64,000 nt of DNA from Notolepis coatsorum (lineage: Eukaryota > Chordata > Actinopteri > Aulopiformes > Paralepididae): positions 98,356,356-98,420,355 of the forward strand of contig OZ020599.1 of NCBI GenBank assembly GCA_963971535.1, written 5' to 3'. This document shows positions 40,165-52,874 of this stretch, one piece after another. A program made the position numbers and the translations under genes. Position 1 is the first letter of the stretch, and the number at the start of each line of letters is the position of its first letter. The notes below the pieces were generated by a model that was given only the letters and a program-made list of their open reading frames with translations, was not told where the DNA came from and did not search any database.

Positions 40165-41435
40165 GAATGAAAACTTTATTTAACAGATTGCAGAATGGGT
40201 ACAATACAGTACGGCTCAATACATACAATTGTTAAGGGGATGCAGACCTGAGAAAGACGTTTGTCTAGTTTCCATCAGGGTCCCCCATTTTCAATTCATA
40301 TAGACATTTATGACATACACAACATACATGACATTTATGGCATAGGGACATATAGGTATTTAGTACTGATACATTTGTGACATAAGCGGTATTCAAATAT
40401 ACAGTACTGTTACCCCTAGATCCTGACAGAGTATATACATATGATGGGGAGGGGACTGTACATTAGGAGGGGGTGGGTGGGTGGGAGGGAAATATACATA
40501 CGGCGGGGAGGGAATATATACATGCGGTGGGGAGGAGACTGTCTATTAGGAGGTGGTGGGGGTTTTGGGCATTTACGGTGGCCAGTTTCGAATTGCAGCC
40601 TCCCGTAGGTGCTCTTTAAGAGCGGTTTTGAATGTGGGCAGGGATTCACATTCCTTTACAGCTTTGGGTAGGGCGTTCCACATTGTTGTGGCATGATTGC
40701 GAAACGTGTTTAGTCCCTTGTTTGAGCCGAATCTGGGTTTAACATGATTTGTTGAGCTTCCTCTGGTGTAGTGGTTGTGGTATTCACTGACCTTTGGGAA
40801 GTATTTTGACATGTACATGGGCACCCCGGTCGTATAGTGTATCTTGTAGACCAGGCCCATTGCAAGTTGCTGTACTCTGTCGTCTACTCTAAGCCATCCT
40901 AGGTTGTCAAAGTGGGCAGGGGTGAGGTGGGTTCTGGGGTTCAGGTCAAGTAGTAGTCTGACCAGTTTGTTTTGTGATGTTTGTAATTTTGTTTTAAGCG
41001 CCTTTGAGGTGCTTTGGTACCATGAGGTGCACGCATAGTCATAGTACCCTTGAATGAGTGCTCCTGCCAGAGTCTTCAGGGTATTCTTGTTTACCAGAGG
41101 AGATCCGGTACAAGAATCTAGTTCGTTGGTTGACTTTTTTTATTACATTGGATGCCATTTTGTCACAGGAAAGATTTGCCTCTAGGATGGAACCCAGGTA
41201 GGTAATTTCGTCTTTCCCTGTGACAATATTGTCACCCACTGTAACTGAGAAGCCGTCGGTCTTGCTGAGTTTGTTATTTGAACCGAAGAGAATGGACTCT
41301 GTTTTGCCCATGTGTAATGATAGTTTGTTATCAGCGAGCCATATGCAGATTTTGCCTAGTTCCGTGCTGAGGGTTTTTTCAACCTGCACCTTGTTCTTGT
41401 CAGAGACCAGCAGGGCTGAGTCGTCCGCAAACAAG
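40165..41435 (-). mobile_element. LINE family 1 copy K, ATTC-tailed subfamily
   Basis: A minimal tail ('gaatgaaaactttatttaac'), the E-type 3' UTR (40185-40573), then coding sequence up to FADDSALL near 41430, where it is 5'-truncated. The 3' UTR and C-terminus (NWPP) match copy E at 10140-10550 far better than copy B. Coding frame: 40573-40860 and 41039-41435 with a frameshift between, so dead. Confidence 0.85.
40573..41435 (-). pseudogene. LINE reverse transcriptase C-terminal fragment (copy K)
   Basis: FADDSALLVSDKNKVQVEK... to VNQRTRFLYRISS, a frameshift near 41090 (two bases short in the 'tctctggtaaac' region), then the C-terminal region with MGLVYKIHYTTGVPMYM and a stop after NWPP at 40573. 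Very close in sequence to copy E. Confidence 0.8.
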
Positions 41436-41564
41436 TTTATAGTTTTCTCTAATAATGTAAGCAATATCCCACATCTTAAACATGGTGATGAATGTTTGTT
41501 TTTCTATCCACATCACATAATGGTATCTATCCACACGGTATGGTTAGGTTTATTTCAGGTCCAC

Positions 41565-41960
41565 ATTCATTCATTCATTCAAACCTTTATTCTCGAAAAG
41601 ACAATTGAGGTCACCCTCATTTTCAATGTCGTCGAGACTTTACAGACATTTCAATGCACACATTTCTACAATATAACAATAATAAATATGAATATCTATA
41701 TAGTACTTCTTCTTCACACATGGACCGCAGTCCAGAGTGCCCCACAGCAATTAGTATAAAATGAACATAGGCATAATATCAGCACACAATTGACAATAAA
41801 AAACAATGCATAAATTGCAGACATAAGAATAGGTATAAAAGACAATAAAAGTAGTGCAATGTAAACGTGCAGACTTAAGAGTAGGCATAAAATAAGTACA
41901 ATGTCGCTCGAAGGCATGTGAACCCCCCCCGGGAACAGTCAGTCCCCCAAACACCCCACA
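41565..41960 (-). repeat. Probable LINE 3' end with ATTC tail
   Basis: 'cattcattcattc' followed by 'aaacctttattctcgaaaag' has the form of a minus-strand LINE tail. The interior is AT-rich without motifs. Family uncertain; it is not family 1. Confidence 0.45.
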
Positions 41961-42069
41961 CATGCGACCCTAGTCAGTGGTTCCCAAAAGTGCGGTCCGT
42001 CCAGGAGCCTCCAGTGGTCCTTGAGGAGATTTCAGGGGGATGTGGAAAAAAGTATAAATTCACAATCTT

Positions 42070-42870
42070 GTTTCCTTCATGCATGAATGAATGAATTTAT
42101 TCACACACACACACACACACACGATATATTACATACATATCTTCATGGTGAGAACATCATCGTCGAGATTGTGTGCGTGTGCCAGGTCTCACAAGAAGCT
42201 ATTTAAAGCTTTTGGATGGAATATAAACAAACAAAAACATACAACGTGGATAGGCTTACATATACCTACTATACATACAACATAGATACATAAATACAGA
42301 CAATTAATATTCCTAAGTATGGATTCTATTTAGAGATATGATTTGAGCAATTCCTCTTTCAGTGATTTTTTGAAGGTGGAGATGGATTTTGACAGTTTCA
42401 GACTCTCGTCGAGCTCGTTCCAGATCTGCGGGCCCCTGCATGCTATACTTAGGCACCTTTGAGCTTTCTCCTCTTGCCAAAGATAAGATGCCTATTTCTT
42501 GTGTTATGGATGTGCAGTGGACGGCAGACTGGGACAAGCTCAGACAGTCTGTGATTCATGTTATTTACAACTTGATACATAATTGATGCATTTTGGTGTA
42601 CATTAAAATCAGCAAGCCTCAGGAGACCAAAGCGATGGAATAAAGGACGTGTGGGGGCGTATTAAACTATGACACTACTCATAGTATTTATTTTTGCAAA
42701 CTTTCAAGTTTCTTGAGATGGCTGGGGTAAGTGTTGCACCATATGACATTACAGTAATTAATGAGCGGTTCATACAAAGTTTTATAGAGAGTGAGAAGGG
42801 CAGGTCAATTTGATTTCATATTTCATTCCAGAAGTTGGCATAAGGGCAGAATGTATACAGTATTGAGAAC
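42070..42870 (-). mobile_element. Old Jockey/CR1-group LINE remnant
   Basis: An ATGA-type tail and (CA)n at 42083-42122 precede, on the - strand, degenerate coding sequence at about 42870-42313. It contains LYEPLINYCNVIWCNTYPSHLKKLESLQK in one frame, and WNELDESLKLSKSISTFKKS and EELLKSYL in another. These are the post-RT and extreme C-terminal motifs of LINE polyproteins. Stops and frameshifts are frequent. Confidence 0.7.
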
Positions 42871-43476
42871 AGGCTTTTCTGCTCACGGTTTCACTATCAG
42901 ACATCTCTGTCAGAGCAGTGGTTAAAAAAAAAACAGACTTTCTATGTTTCTTTAGCCCCCAAGGCTAAAGAAAGGGACAGCACTCGACCAGAATGGATCA
43001 TCGCATTGGAATCTTTTTACAGTTGAAGGTGTCAGATTGCACGCTAGCCTGGAGGTCTTACCGGTCAAACCCTGGATGCAGCAGCCAGAAAGCCAGCTCT
43101 GCATAAGCATACAGCCCCAGGCAGGGAGAACACCTTGTGTTTGTACCCCGAGGTTGTATGTATATGTCACATATAATGTGTAGAATAAATTTGAAGGCAG
43201 GTTATACAAGTTTGAGGTCCAAGTCAAGATTAATGTATTAGTTACTCAGACAGTTTTGACACGGTTCGCTTGCTTATCACCTACAATAATCGAATGCATG
43301 TATTTGTTGATGACAGATGTGATGGCACCGTTGACACCCAACATTTTTTTTCCCCTTTCATTTGAATAGAAGCTCTAACTGCATTCAGCCATTCTGAAAG
43401 ATGTCATTAATGTGGGTGGTAACTCTTTATTTCAACAGAACTGCACAAACATTGCCGTTTAGTTTAAGCAAACATT

Positions 43477-43478
<2 letters not shown>
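42871..43478. other. Intergenic, unassigned
   Basis: No gene, TIR or recognised repeat seen. Confidence 0.4.
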
Positions 43479-43815
<337 letters not shown>

Positions 43816-43867
43816 AGGCATTTAAAATAAGCTGCAGCAGTGTTTTCTGGTGAGCAATTAATAGAAG

Positions 43868-44229
43868 TCATGACACGGCCTCCTTCTGTATAACTGATCA
43901 AATACAAGTCACAACACGGCCTCCTTGTGTATAACTGTGATCAAATAGAGGTCACAACACGGCCTCCTTGTGTATAACTGATCAAATAAAAGTCACAACA
44001 CGGCCTCCTTGTGTATAACTGTGATCAAATAGAGGTCACAACACGGCCTCCTTGTGTATAACTGATCAAATAAAAGTCACAACACGGCCTCCTTGTGTAT
44101 AACTGTGATCAAATACAAGTCACAACACGGCCTCCTTGTGTATAACTGTGATCAAATACAAGTCACAACACGGCCTCCTTGTGTATAACTGTGATCAAAT
44201 ACAAGTCACAACACGGCCTCCTTGTGTAT
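43868..44229. repeat. 39/43-bp minisatellite next to DIRS copy 2
   Basis: The unit contains 'gtcacaacacggcctccttg', 'tgtataactg' and 'tgatcaaataca', in about nine copies that alternate between units with and without the extra 'tgtg'. The last unit breaks off after 'tgtata', exactly where DIRS copy 2 begins. Confidence 0.9.
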
Positions 44230-47200
44230 AACGTAAGGTTATCCTATAACCCTAGTTATATGAGTATAGCGAGCGCTCTGCTCTATTGGAACTATCCCTT
44301 TATCCATTCTAACAATGAAAAACGTTCTCCACATGTACACACCTATTTACCTCCGCCTGGCACACAATCAGCTCCTTCCCAAGTCTTTCACCACCGAAGG
44401 CAAAGACCATGGGGTCCTCAGTGAGTCAGAGCAGATCGCTCGCTATACTCATAATAACTAGGGTTATAGGATAACCTTACGTTATAGATCGTATAGCTTT
44501 ACGCTCTGCTCTATTGGAACACAGGAGCTGAGCAGAGCGAAAAACTCGACAGATGTACCCGCTGAGGCCCCCTACAACCATCAGAACCAGGGAGGACCCG
44601 AGCCCCCCGGTCCTCCCTAGTGTAGGACGGGAGGGAGATCGGATCCGACTGTGCGAAGAGGGTTTAGCACCTCAAACGCACAGGGTGAGCAGACCGTGGG
44701 ACTTACCTTCGTTCAGAAGGACCTGCGACCACTCGGGCGCGCATCCCACATGCCACCAGGGTACGGACGGGAAGCCAAAAAACCCCTGTCACAGCCGCCA
44801 ACATCACGGGGTTTAAGGTCAAGAACCCAACCCCGAGGCAAGGCTGCAGCAGCGGAGCGCGGAGGAGGTCCCAGCCCTAGGACAACCTGAGGACTAGGAC
44901 CCCCCGAAAAAAGGGGGCCTGGTGAGGCCAACGAGGCCGCGGCATCGAGACCACACCAGACGGTCACTGGTGACACCACCCCCCACATCGCCAGCATATC
45001 GGACAGGGCCCAAATCAAGAGCAGGCCCTTCCCCCCTTGGCACGCCGCTCTGAAGCACTCTCCTCAAGAGGCTACCCCCCCACAACACTGCGGGGCCAGT
45101 TGGCGTGCAAGGGAGACAACCCCCAAGGAGGTTAATCCCTCAATCCAGGCAACAGGTCCCAAGAGCAGAACTCGACCTGTGCCTGGAGCACTGCGGACTA
45201 GACAGGTGCCTAAAGGGTCTACTGCAAGAACAGTATCCCGGCGGAAGGGGTGTTTGGTATGCTGTGCACCATGCCATAACCTCCACAAACCCGACCCCCC
45301 AATCCAGCGGGGTCGAGGTTCAAAGAAGAGGCTGACACAATTGGCAGACATCATGAAAGATGCGGGGCATACTCTCGGGCAGACAGGGTCAAGCCCGGCC
45401 TCAACCCGAGAGTCGACTCTGCTACCAACACACCGGAGAACCAACCACCCCCCTATGTTTAGTTTAACAGGAGGCGGTTGTTCCCTTAACCCACAAAGAA
45501 AACTCAGAAACATAACTGCGTGTATACACAGGCTATACAAGCAGCACAAGTGTTTCAGTTTTCAAAGGGTTAACCCAGGCCAACAGGTCGACGAGAACGA
45601 GTTCGGACCTGGGCCGGCGGACCGGGACCTACACAGGGATGCCTAGAGGGGTTGACAACAACCTCCCAGACAGTCCCCTCCCATCCCCGTCCTAGCAGGG
45701 AAGGAGGGGTGAAACAAATGGAGAGGGACCAAGCCCCCTAACACAGCGCAAGGTACAACACAGTATGGACCAAGCACGTCACTGTTAAGGGCAACCCGTG
45801 GTGGCATACATATGACACACACATCCACAACATCAATCCCCACGACGCCCGGCCCGACCCGGCATTTCCCCCCCGGAAAAGCACAAAGTCCTTCGGGGTA
45901 CCAGAACAGCAGATCTGCGCCCCGGCGGACAACGGGTTAACTGACCTGGTCCGGCGCGACCAGAACCAGTCCTGCATCCTAGTCACGCCGCCATCCCCAG
46001 TCCTAAGAGGGGGGTAGGTACTCGTGTCGATCCAAAACATCACAGAGGGCGCCACCAAGACGGTCAGTACGCGAATGCACTGCTCCTGGTGGCCCACCTC
46101 ATGGGCGTGAGACCCCTCCGCCAATGTTTTGATCTACTCCGTCATCTCCCCCCGGAGATGCACGTGAGCCGGCGAGTCTAACCTAGTGCACTGGCGCTCG
46201 GTAGAGATAAAATCTCCTTCCCGCATAGAAAACGCCGTTTCTATGAATTGGGCAACCAAGGCGCGCCAGCCATAAAGTGGTTCCACATGGAAAGCACCTA
46301 GGGCCAGCGCTATATGCACGTCGAGAACATATCGATGGCAAATTCTAATAAGAAACACTAGACGAACAGCAGGAAGCCGGCCTATAAGACACAGACAAGG
46401 GTCTCATATGACGCGTCTGAGGGTAAAACCCTGTCAATTCTGCTCTTTACATAAGAGGGGAAGACAGAAGTTACCCCAGAGAGACCTCTATGTGAGTAAC
46501 AATTGAAAAAGATACATGTAATAATTGGGCCAAGTGACCAACGGCCCAATACACACTTTAATAGAGAGCAGAGCAGAAAACAAACAGTTTTTGAATGCAT
46601 CGCATCATCCAACTTTGACAATGACAGCGGTCTGCAGCTGTCAGAGCCTAAAAACTCACGGATGTCTCATGGCCAATAGGAAAAACGCGCCCAGTGACGT
46701 ATTCCATGGCCGGGGAGAAATCCTGTGACCCATCCATCCTAACATGGAGTGGAACCAGGGAACCCCCCCCCCCCTTCCCCCTCCCTGTGACGAGTGTGAC
46801 GCGCTGACCCCTCAGCCGACAGGGAGACTGACAGGCAGGAGGTCCAACCTCCCGGCCAATCAGTAAAGGGGGGAGGGGTTTATTAGTCCACCCATTATCA
46901 CCCCTCACCCCTGATACGATGCAACAACAAAGCAGAGCCATGACACCAGTCGTAGCGCGCTACATGAAAGCGCATATACCTGTTAGGGTAATAGCTTCAC
47001 ATTCTGCACGCCAGCCACAGACGATAACCTCGTTTGTGCAAAAAACTGGCTTTATACACGGCTTCAGGCTCATGTGCGAAACTTGCCACCTGAATTTTTA
47101 CACCTTTACCCTAAAGTAATGAAAAAACACAGACCAAAGAGAGGGGCCAAAGGCCTTGGTACAAGAGCTATACATGTAAACTTCTGTAGGCTAACACCTA

Positions 47201-47700
47201 ACCCAGTTGTGGACTCAATGCCACGTTTACTTAAACGTAAAAACACGATACACACAACCCTCTTCACACAATAAAAAAGGCAATAGTTCACTCTCACTAC
47301 TGCAAGAGGAACGCCGTCTTTTATGATGAGAGAAGACATAAGTCCTCGACCAAGTGCTAGCTACAGGCCTTGCTAAGTCCATAATAGCGACCAAACAATT
47401 TTCAGAGAAAACTGCACTCTCCCTAAGCAAGAGCACAACCCCAGCAGTAGCTGAGGGATTACACCGTATCCCCAAAAATATAGTGAATCAACACACGTGG
47501 TGGTCATCTCTTGGGGCCTGATGGAGAGCGGAGCAGCCGGTAACCAATAGAGCACAAGTGAGCTAGCAGTTAGCGTAGCATCGTACCCGGGAGCTAGGTG
47601 TAGCTACCAGCAGCGTCGCATTGCTAGCTGTGGGCATAGCATCGTAATATGGGGTGGGGCTAGCAGTTAGCGTAGCATCGTACCCGGTAGCTAGGTGTAG
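44230..47700 (-). mobile_element. DIRS-like element, copy 2 (left end missing)
   Basis: In reverse orientation it starts with outer end AAC-gtaaggttatcctataac (44230). The ITR runs to about 44430 and the internal complementary block spans 44433-44525. A long interior follows that matches copy 3 block by block, for example 'gccgcggaca'-type blocks at 45900-45990 and the 'gaggaacgccgt'/'ggccttgctaag' block at 47300-47380 against 59480-59560 of copy 3. Ends near 47700 at a hAT-like end ('agggttgccacccgtcccgt'). No long ORF has a recognisable product. The 5S-like stretches of copy 3 are shortened or diverged here (about 45725-45800 and 45000-45110). Confidence 0.72.
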
Positions 47701-48335
47701 CTACCGGCAGCGTCGCATAGGGTTGCCACCCGTCCCGTAAAATACGGAATCGTCCCGTAATTGGAAACTAAAAGACGCTTTCCGTATTGAACTGATACAG
47801 GACGCACTTTGTCCCGTATTTTAAGGTTGCCAGTATTGTGAGAGAAATGAGCCAGCCGACCTACAAAAACAAGCCAAAAACAAGCAAAATTGTGTCCAAA
47901 AGTTGCGGAAAATAAACAGACTTGGCAACTCTGGTATGATGGGCGTGCGCTCAGCAGCTCACGACCAATGAGAATTTGCGTTTTCACGTTGCTAAAATAC
48001 GTTCTGTGCGGTCTTCTGCTCAGCTCAGTCACTGCATCACCGGGCTGTTTGAATACAGCAGACACTACTCCACCGGCGCGTCCTAAAAAGACAAAACGCC
48101 TCCAGAAGTACAGACGTGAGTGCGAACTGGAAAACCCCTGGCTTAATAGTGTCAGTGGAGATGTTTATAAAGCAAACTGCAAAGTATGAGTGTGTTTTCT
48201 GTGGCGCATGGTGGACTGACTGACGTCAAACAGCATGCCTCAGGAGAACAAAAATATTCCCGAAATATAAGAACTCAAAGGACCCAAGCACAGGTTTCAC
48301 AGTTCTTCATGACTGAAACATCTCCTGAGATTGAT
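47701..48335 (+). mobile_element. hAT-like transposon fragment with BED-type zinc finger remnant
   Basis: 'agggttgccacccgtcccgt' at 47703 is a typical hAT end. Coding sequence follows from about 48081. The right end was not identified. Confidence 0.6.
48081..48330 (+). pseudogene. Transposase N-terminal zinc-finger fragment (BED/hAT type)
   Basis: The frame gives KKTKRLQKYRRECELENPWL and NCKV, then after a one-base shift at about 48185 CVFSVAHGGLTDVKQHASGE and QVSQFF. This is the N-terminal DNA-binding finger (Cys-x2-Cys ... His) found in hAT-type transposases. The catalytic domain is not seen downstream. A frameshift and truncation make it a relic. Confidence 0.65.
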
Positions 48336-48704
48336 TCGGTATGGGATATTACATCTTATTACATGGCGTTTTCACATTCGCCGAAATGCTTGCTTGTGAT
48401 TGGTCAACAGCCCCCCGACTGCGGTCATTATTTTTCAATAATGACCGCAGATTTTTCAATAATGACCGCAGAGCGCAGCTGTTCGCAATCAAGCCCACTG
48501 ACACACACTGTTTCAGTGCAATTCAGTGCTGCCGGCGATGACAGGGGGCGGAGCGACGAGCGGACCAGAACACAGCGGAGCCAGAACAGAGGCTGCTGCC
48601 CGCGATAATAATAATCACTTTATTTGGGCTGACAGAGCCACAGAACAACTGCGATTTGTCAAATGAATTAGGTATATTGTTAGTAAGTTAGCCATGTAAT
48701 AAGC

Positions 48705-48851
48705 GGGATAATGTATAGCTTTACTCGGTCATTGTCGCAAAATAATTGACCTTCACTACGTTTAAAACACCTCGCCGCGGCGGCTCGGTATTTTAAACTC
48801 TGTGTCGGTCAATTATTTTGCGACAATGACCTCGTAGCCATACATTATCCC
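48705..48851. mobile_element. 147-bp palindromic MITE
   Basis: The arms include a perfect 25-bp inverted pair at 48727-48751 and 48807-48831 ('ggtcattgtcgcaaaataat' + 'tgacc'), and continue outward to 'gggataatgtat' and inward to 'tttaaa'. The centre is 'ctcgccgcggcggctcgg'. No clear target duplication. Confidence 0.75.
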
Positions 48852-48953
48852 TTACTTATTTATCTGGTTGTGTTTTTAACTAGATGTCAGTATTTCTATT
48901 TACCTGCCCTGGCAGCCAGGAGCCTACATATTGGCTGCTGATGTGGGCATAGT

Positions 48954-49588
48954 CTAGTGGTTCTCAACTGGTCTAGCCTCGGGACCCAACATTTTCCTTA
49001 GTCATTAAGTCGCGACCCAAAATTTTGAACCACTATGATTTATGTAAAAAAAAACAGACCTAAATTTGGGGGAACTAATGGGATAACTGGGGTTGCAACA
49101 AAAGTGCAACTAGGGCTAAAAACCCAATGAAATTAAATAATAATAAATAATATGCTTAGCAGATTTCTTAGCTTAACATAACAGACCTAAGTTTGGGGGA
49201 ACTAATGGGATAACTGGGGTTGCAACAAAAGTGCAACTAGGGCTAAAAACCCAATGAAATAAAATAATAATAAATAATATGATTTTTTTTTTTAAACTTA
49301 AATCTTTATTAAACCTTTATAGACATACAACACAACACAATAACATCAACAACACTAAACAATAAAGACAAAATTTAATAGTCAAAAACAAAATAAAAAA
49401 TACTGACATGAGCAGAAATTCCACAAACTATAAAAAAAATAATAAAATGGAAAAACATAAAACAGTTAAATAATATGCTTCTTAACAGATTTCTTAGCTT
49501 ACATAACAGACCTATGTTTGGGGGAACTGAGAGGGTTAACTGGGGTTGCAACAAAAGTGCAACTAGGGCTAAAAACCCAATGAAATAA

Positions 49589-49675
<87 letters not shown>

Positions 49676-50028
49676 TTATGCTTCTTAGCAGACTTCTTAG
49701 CTTAACATAACAGACCTACAGTAAGTTTGGGGGAACTAATGGGATAACGGGTTGCAAGTGCAACTAAGGGCTAAAAACACAATGAAATAAAATAATAATA
49801 ATAATAATAAATAATATATCCTTCTTAGCAGACTTCTTAGCTTAACATCTCAGGGAACTAATGGGATAACTGGGGATGTTGTTTGCTCCTGACAAGAGTC
49901 TCAAAGTCTGGGGTGATGGTAGACAAAGCAACTCTGAGGTCATGCTCAATGTCCAATCTGTTGCTCCGCTTTGTCTTCAGCTGGACCAGAGCTGAGAAGC
50001 CACTTTCACAAAGATAGGTAGTGCAAAT
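48954..50028 (-). mobile_element. hAT (ZBED5-like) element, 3' portion
   Basis: Left end 'tagtggttctcaactggt' matches the hAT-type 'CAGTGGTTCTCAA' terminus. The region 49044-49860 holds four copies of a roughly 130-bp unit ('gggggaactaatgggataac', 'ggggttgcaacaaaagtgca'). One spacing carries a 200-bp insertion (49280-49485), and an (AAT)n run is at 49588-49672. The transposase C-terminus is at 49852-50028. The right end is lost, where a SINE abuts. Confidence 0.7.
49852..50028 (-). pseudogene. hAT transposase C-terminal (dimerisation) fragment
   Basis: The - strand gives ICTTYLCESGFSALVQLKTK, RSNRLDIEHDLRVALSTITP and DFETLVRSKQH without a stop. This is the conserved C-terminal region of ZBED5/FAM200/SCAND3-type hAT transposases. 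Only about 58 residues remain; upstream coding sequence is cut off by the SINE at 50029. Confidence 0.85.
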
Positions 50029-50352
50029 CTTTTTTTTTTATATTTTTTTTATTATTATTATTTTTTTAATTATTATTATCTTTCCCCCCTTCCTTTTTTA
50101 CGATTTGTCTCCCATCCCACTGTTAGTCGTTATGCCAATTCCCAACCCCCTTCCTGGTTGTTGCGCACCCCCCCCCCTACTGTTGGACCGAGAGGCCGGA
50201 GACATGTCACATGTTTTCCTCCGACACACGTGCAGCCAGCCGGCAGCCAGCCTGGCCGCGCAGATTCTCACTGGGAGAGTGTAACGTGTGGAAGGTCGCA
50301 CTACCTCCCTCCAGATCCTTCCCCCGCTGTGCAGGCGCCCCGACCGAACTGT
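50029..50352 (-). mobile_element. tRNA-derived SINE copy, head missing
   Basis: Poly(T) and T/A-rich tail (50029-50100), then the SINE blocks 'ctcccatccca', 'gacatgtcacatgttttcct', 'cactgggagagtgtaacgtg' and 'gcaggcgccccgaccgaact'. The tRNA-like head present in the 12,0xx copy is absent, so it is 5'-truncated at 50352. Confidence 0.75.
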
Positions 50353-51949
50353 AGAGGGGTCCACACACGGCGAGCGATTTTAGCCAGGCGACCGATTTTT
50401 TTAGCGAGCCGACCGACAGAATTGTATCGCCTCCATTGTTATGAATGAGAGAACACACACGGCAGGAGATTTTGAAGCGACGGTCGGCAAGCTATTTCTG
50501 TCGCCTCACTAAATATCGCCTCAATCCTATTTTTTTAGGCGACGGCAGGCAGGACAATGAGGAAATAACATGACTTCTACAGTAGAAGTGCAGAAGTTCT
50601 ACTGGTGTATCATTTGTACACCTTTACAATACATTCATTGATCAATAACCTACGTATTATTATCATGCTACTTATGTTCATTATTATTAACGGGAACAAT
50701 TTAAATAAATAACGTTAGTTTGAGAAGCTATAGTGGCCGCTTGTCATTAACTAATAAATGAACAATGCGCCACGATGCACCTACTAGTGTTTTATACTCG
50801 GGTAACAAAAGAAGCTGTGGATGTTGACAGAGTTTAATGTCCAGGCTGCAGCTGATGTAGTTTGTAAAGTTTATTGTCCAAAGAAAATGATGGTTGAGAA
50901 CAAAACAGCTTGCGTCTTCCGTGAAAAAAACATTCTCTTTCAGCAGCTGCATAACGATACTTGTCCAATCGGTGGTAATGAACGTATCATAGCGATCAGG
51001 CATGCAGTAATGTCAGGAAGAACGAGGAGAGGTTGTATTCGTATATGGTGGTTTAATTCCAGCTCAATATGGGGTTTACAGTTTAATACTCCCTCGTAAC
51101 GCACAACACAGCGTCAGCGTATACCTGCTAACCAGGGGCGTTTTTAGGGTTAGAAAACATTGGGGGCTTCAGCCCGGGGGGGGGGGATAAAACATTGATC
51201 TGGTCCAAGAGGCCCCAACAGGAGTACAAATATACACATATACACATATATATACATATACTGTACAGTACATACATACACACATATACACCAATAACAA
51301 AATAAAAACACAGTTAAGAATCATATAAGCAAATAAACAAACAAACAAACATATGCACAGCCTATGTACAAAAGAAATAAACAGTTCATCTCTAGTCTTT
51401 ACAGTTTTCTTCAATTGCATAAACACGCAAATCAAAAGTATTACACAATTATCAAAACCTTACACTCAAGGAGCAAAACATAGGCCCAGATTTGCACCCC
51501 TATAAGCACAATGTCAGCCTCACACTTTTTGCAAAACAATACAACATATTTTCATCAGTCTACAGCATTGGTCTTGTGTAGTGTTTGGTGAATTTATTGT
51601 ATATTTGCACATTCTCTGCGTACTTCACTTACAGTACTCTAATCACTGAGAAGTAGAATTGCTAAATGTGTTTTAGGTTAAGCACAGCAGTGTGTGTAAC
51701 TGGTTCAAACAGAATTAAGTCATATGAAACGTGTGTTTCATATGGTAACAAAATGTAGTTTTTATAAATTAGTGTATGGTTTTGACAAGTGTTTAATTTA
51801 GCAAAGGATCTGAGGTGTTCTGATAATTGTATGTGGTTGTGCTAATTGTGTGTTTTGAAACACCGGGCCCCGTTTTCAAAATCATGCTTAAGCAATCGAA
51901 AAAAAACCGTATTGTGTGTTTCATTATATACATATGTAATGGCCTTTGG
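50353..51949. other. Unassigned, repeat-rich
   Basis: From 50357, 'ccacacacggcgagcgattt' looks like a transposon end. 51120-51200 has 'ggggcgtttttagggttaga' with poly-G. 51230-51300 is a TACA/TATA-rich stretch. No gene recognised. Confidence 0.4.
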
Positions 51950-52163
51950 ATTGAGGAACATACTACCAGCCAAAGGAGGAAGCAGAAAAGGATGGACGAG
52001 TATGTAGTTGAGTCATCTTGTGGCACAAGCTCAGACCTCAGCTCAGGAGATCAGCTGAGACAGAGACTGTTCTATCCAGTCGTCGACAGAATGCTGCAAG
52101 AGCTTGAGAGCAGGTTCTCATGAGTTGGATAACAACTTATGAGAGGCATACAGGCATGTTATC
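51950..52163 (+). pseudogene. hAT-type transposase fragment (ZMYM1-like), part 1
   Basis: The frame reads RRKQKRMDEYVVESSCGTSS, LRQRLFYPVVDRMLQELESR, then FS and a stop. This resembles the region before the dimerisation domain of ZMYM1/KIAA1586-type domesticated hAT transposases. The sequence continues at 53825 on the other side of a 1653-bp hAT insertion. Confidence 0.65.
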
Positions 52164-52595
52164 CAGTAGCGGCTGCTGGTTCTCTCTCCACTAGGGGCGC
52201 TATACCAAAACATTTTGCAAACATGTACAGTACCACGCAACCGACTCATGGCAAGACGTGAGCGATTCGACTCACGCTCACGGCAATGAATCGGCTCTTA
52301 TGAACGAGTCGCTCAGCTGTTACTACAACAACACACAACCAGTCAAATAAAGTATAGTCTAATTCACAACTTGAAACACAATATATAAATAGAAAAGTTA
52401 GAAACAAAACTCGCTCCGTCTCCAAACACACGCAGATCTCTCCCTCTCTCCTTCTCTCTCTCACACACAGCGCGACGTGGAATCGATTCGTTACACAATC
52501 AGACCTATTATATACCAAGAATAACTTCAGTATGAGTACAGGGCTGTACACATATTTTGCATATTGTTAAACGAGCCAAGGCTAGCTATTAAACT

Positions 52596-52755
52596 ATCGA
52601 TATGAATCGAAAATCTGGGACCCTGATGTAAACAAGACAAACGTCTTTCTCTGGTCTGCATCCCCTTAACAATTGTGTGTATTGAGCCGTACTGTATTGT
52701 ACCCATTCTGCAATCTGTTAATAAAGTTTTCATTCATTCATTCATTCATTCAAAC
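52596..52755 (+). mobile_element. LINE family 1, 3'-end-only copy with ATTC tail
   Basis: 'gaatcgaaaatctgggaccc' to 'aataaagttttc' and (ATTC)n to 52752. It is nested in the hAT element at 52164-53816. Confidence 0.82.
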
Positions 52756-52799
52756 ATAGACGATATTGAACAAGCCATAACCCACGTATTTTCAATCCA

Positions 52800-52802
<3 letters not shown>

Positions 52803-52871
<69 letters not shown>
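52803..52871. repeat. (GA)n microsatellite
   Basis: Pure GA dinucleotides with one 'gcga' interruption. Confidence 0.95.

Positions 52872-52874
<3 letters not shown>

Noticed and set aside
48705..48851. Rho-independent terminator-like hairpin or ncRNA
   Set aside because: The perfect 25-bp arms with extended palindrome in a eukaryotic repeat-rich region fit a MITE better.
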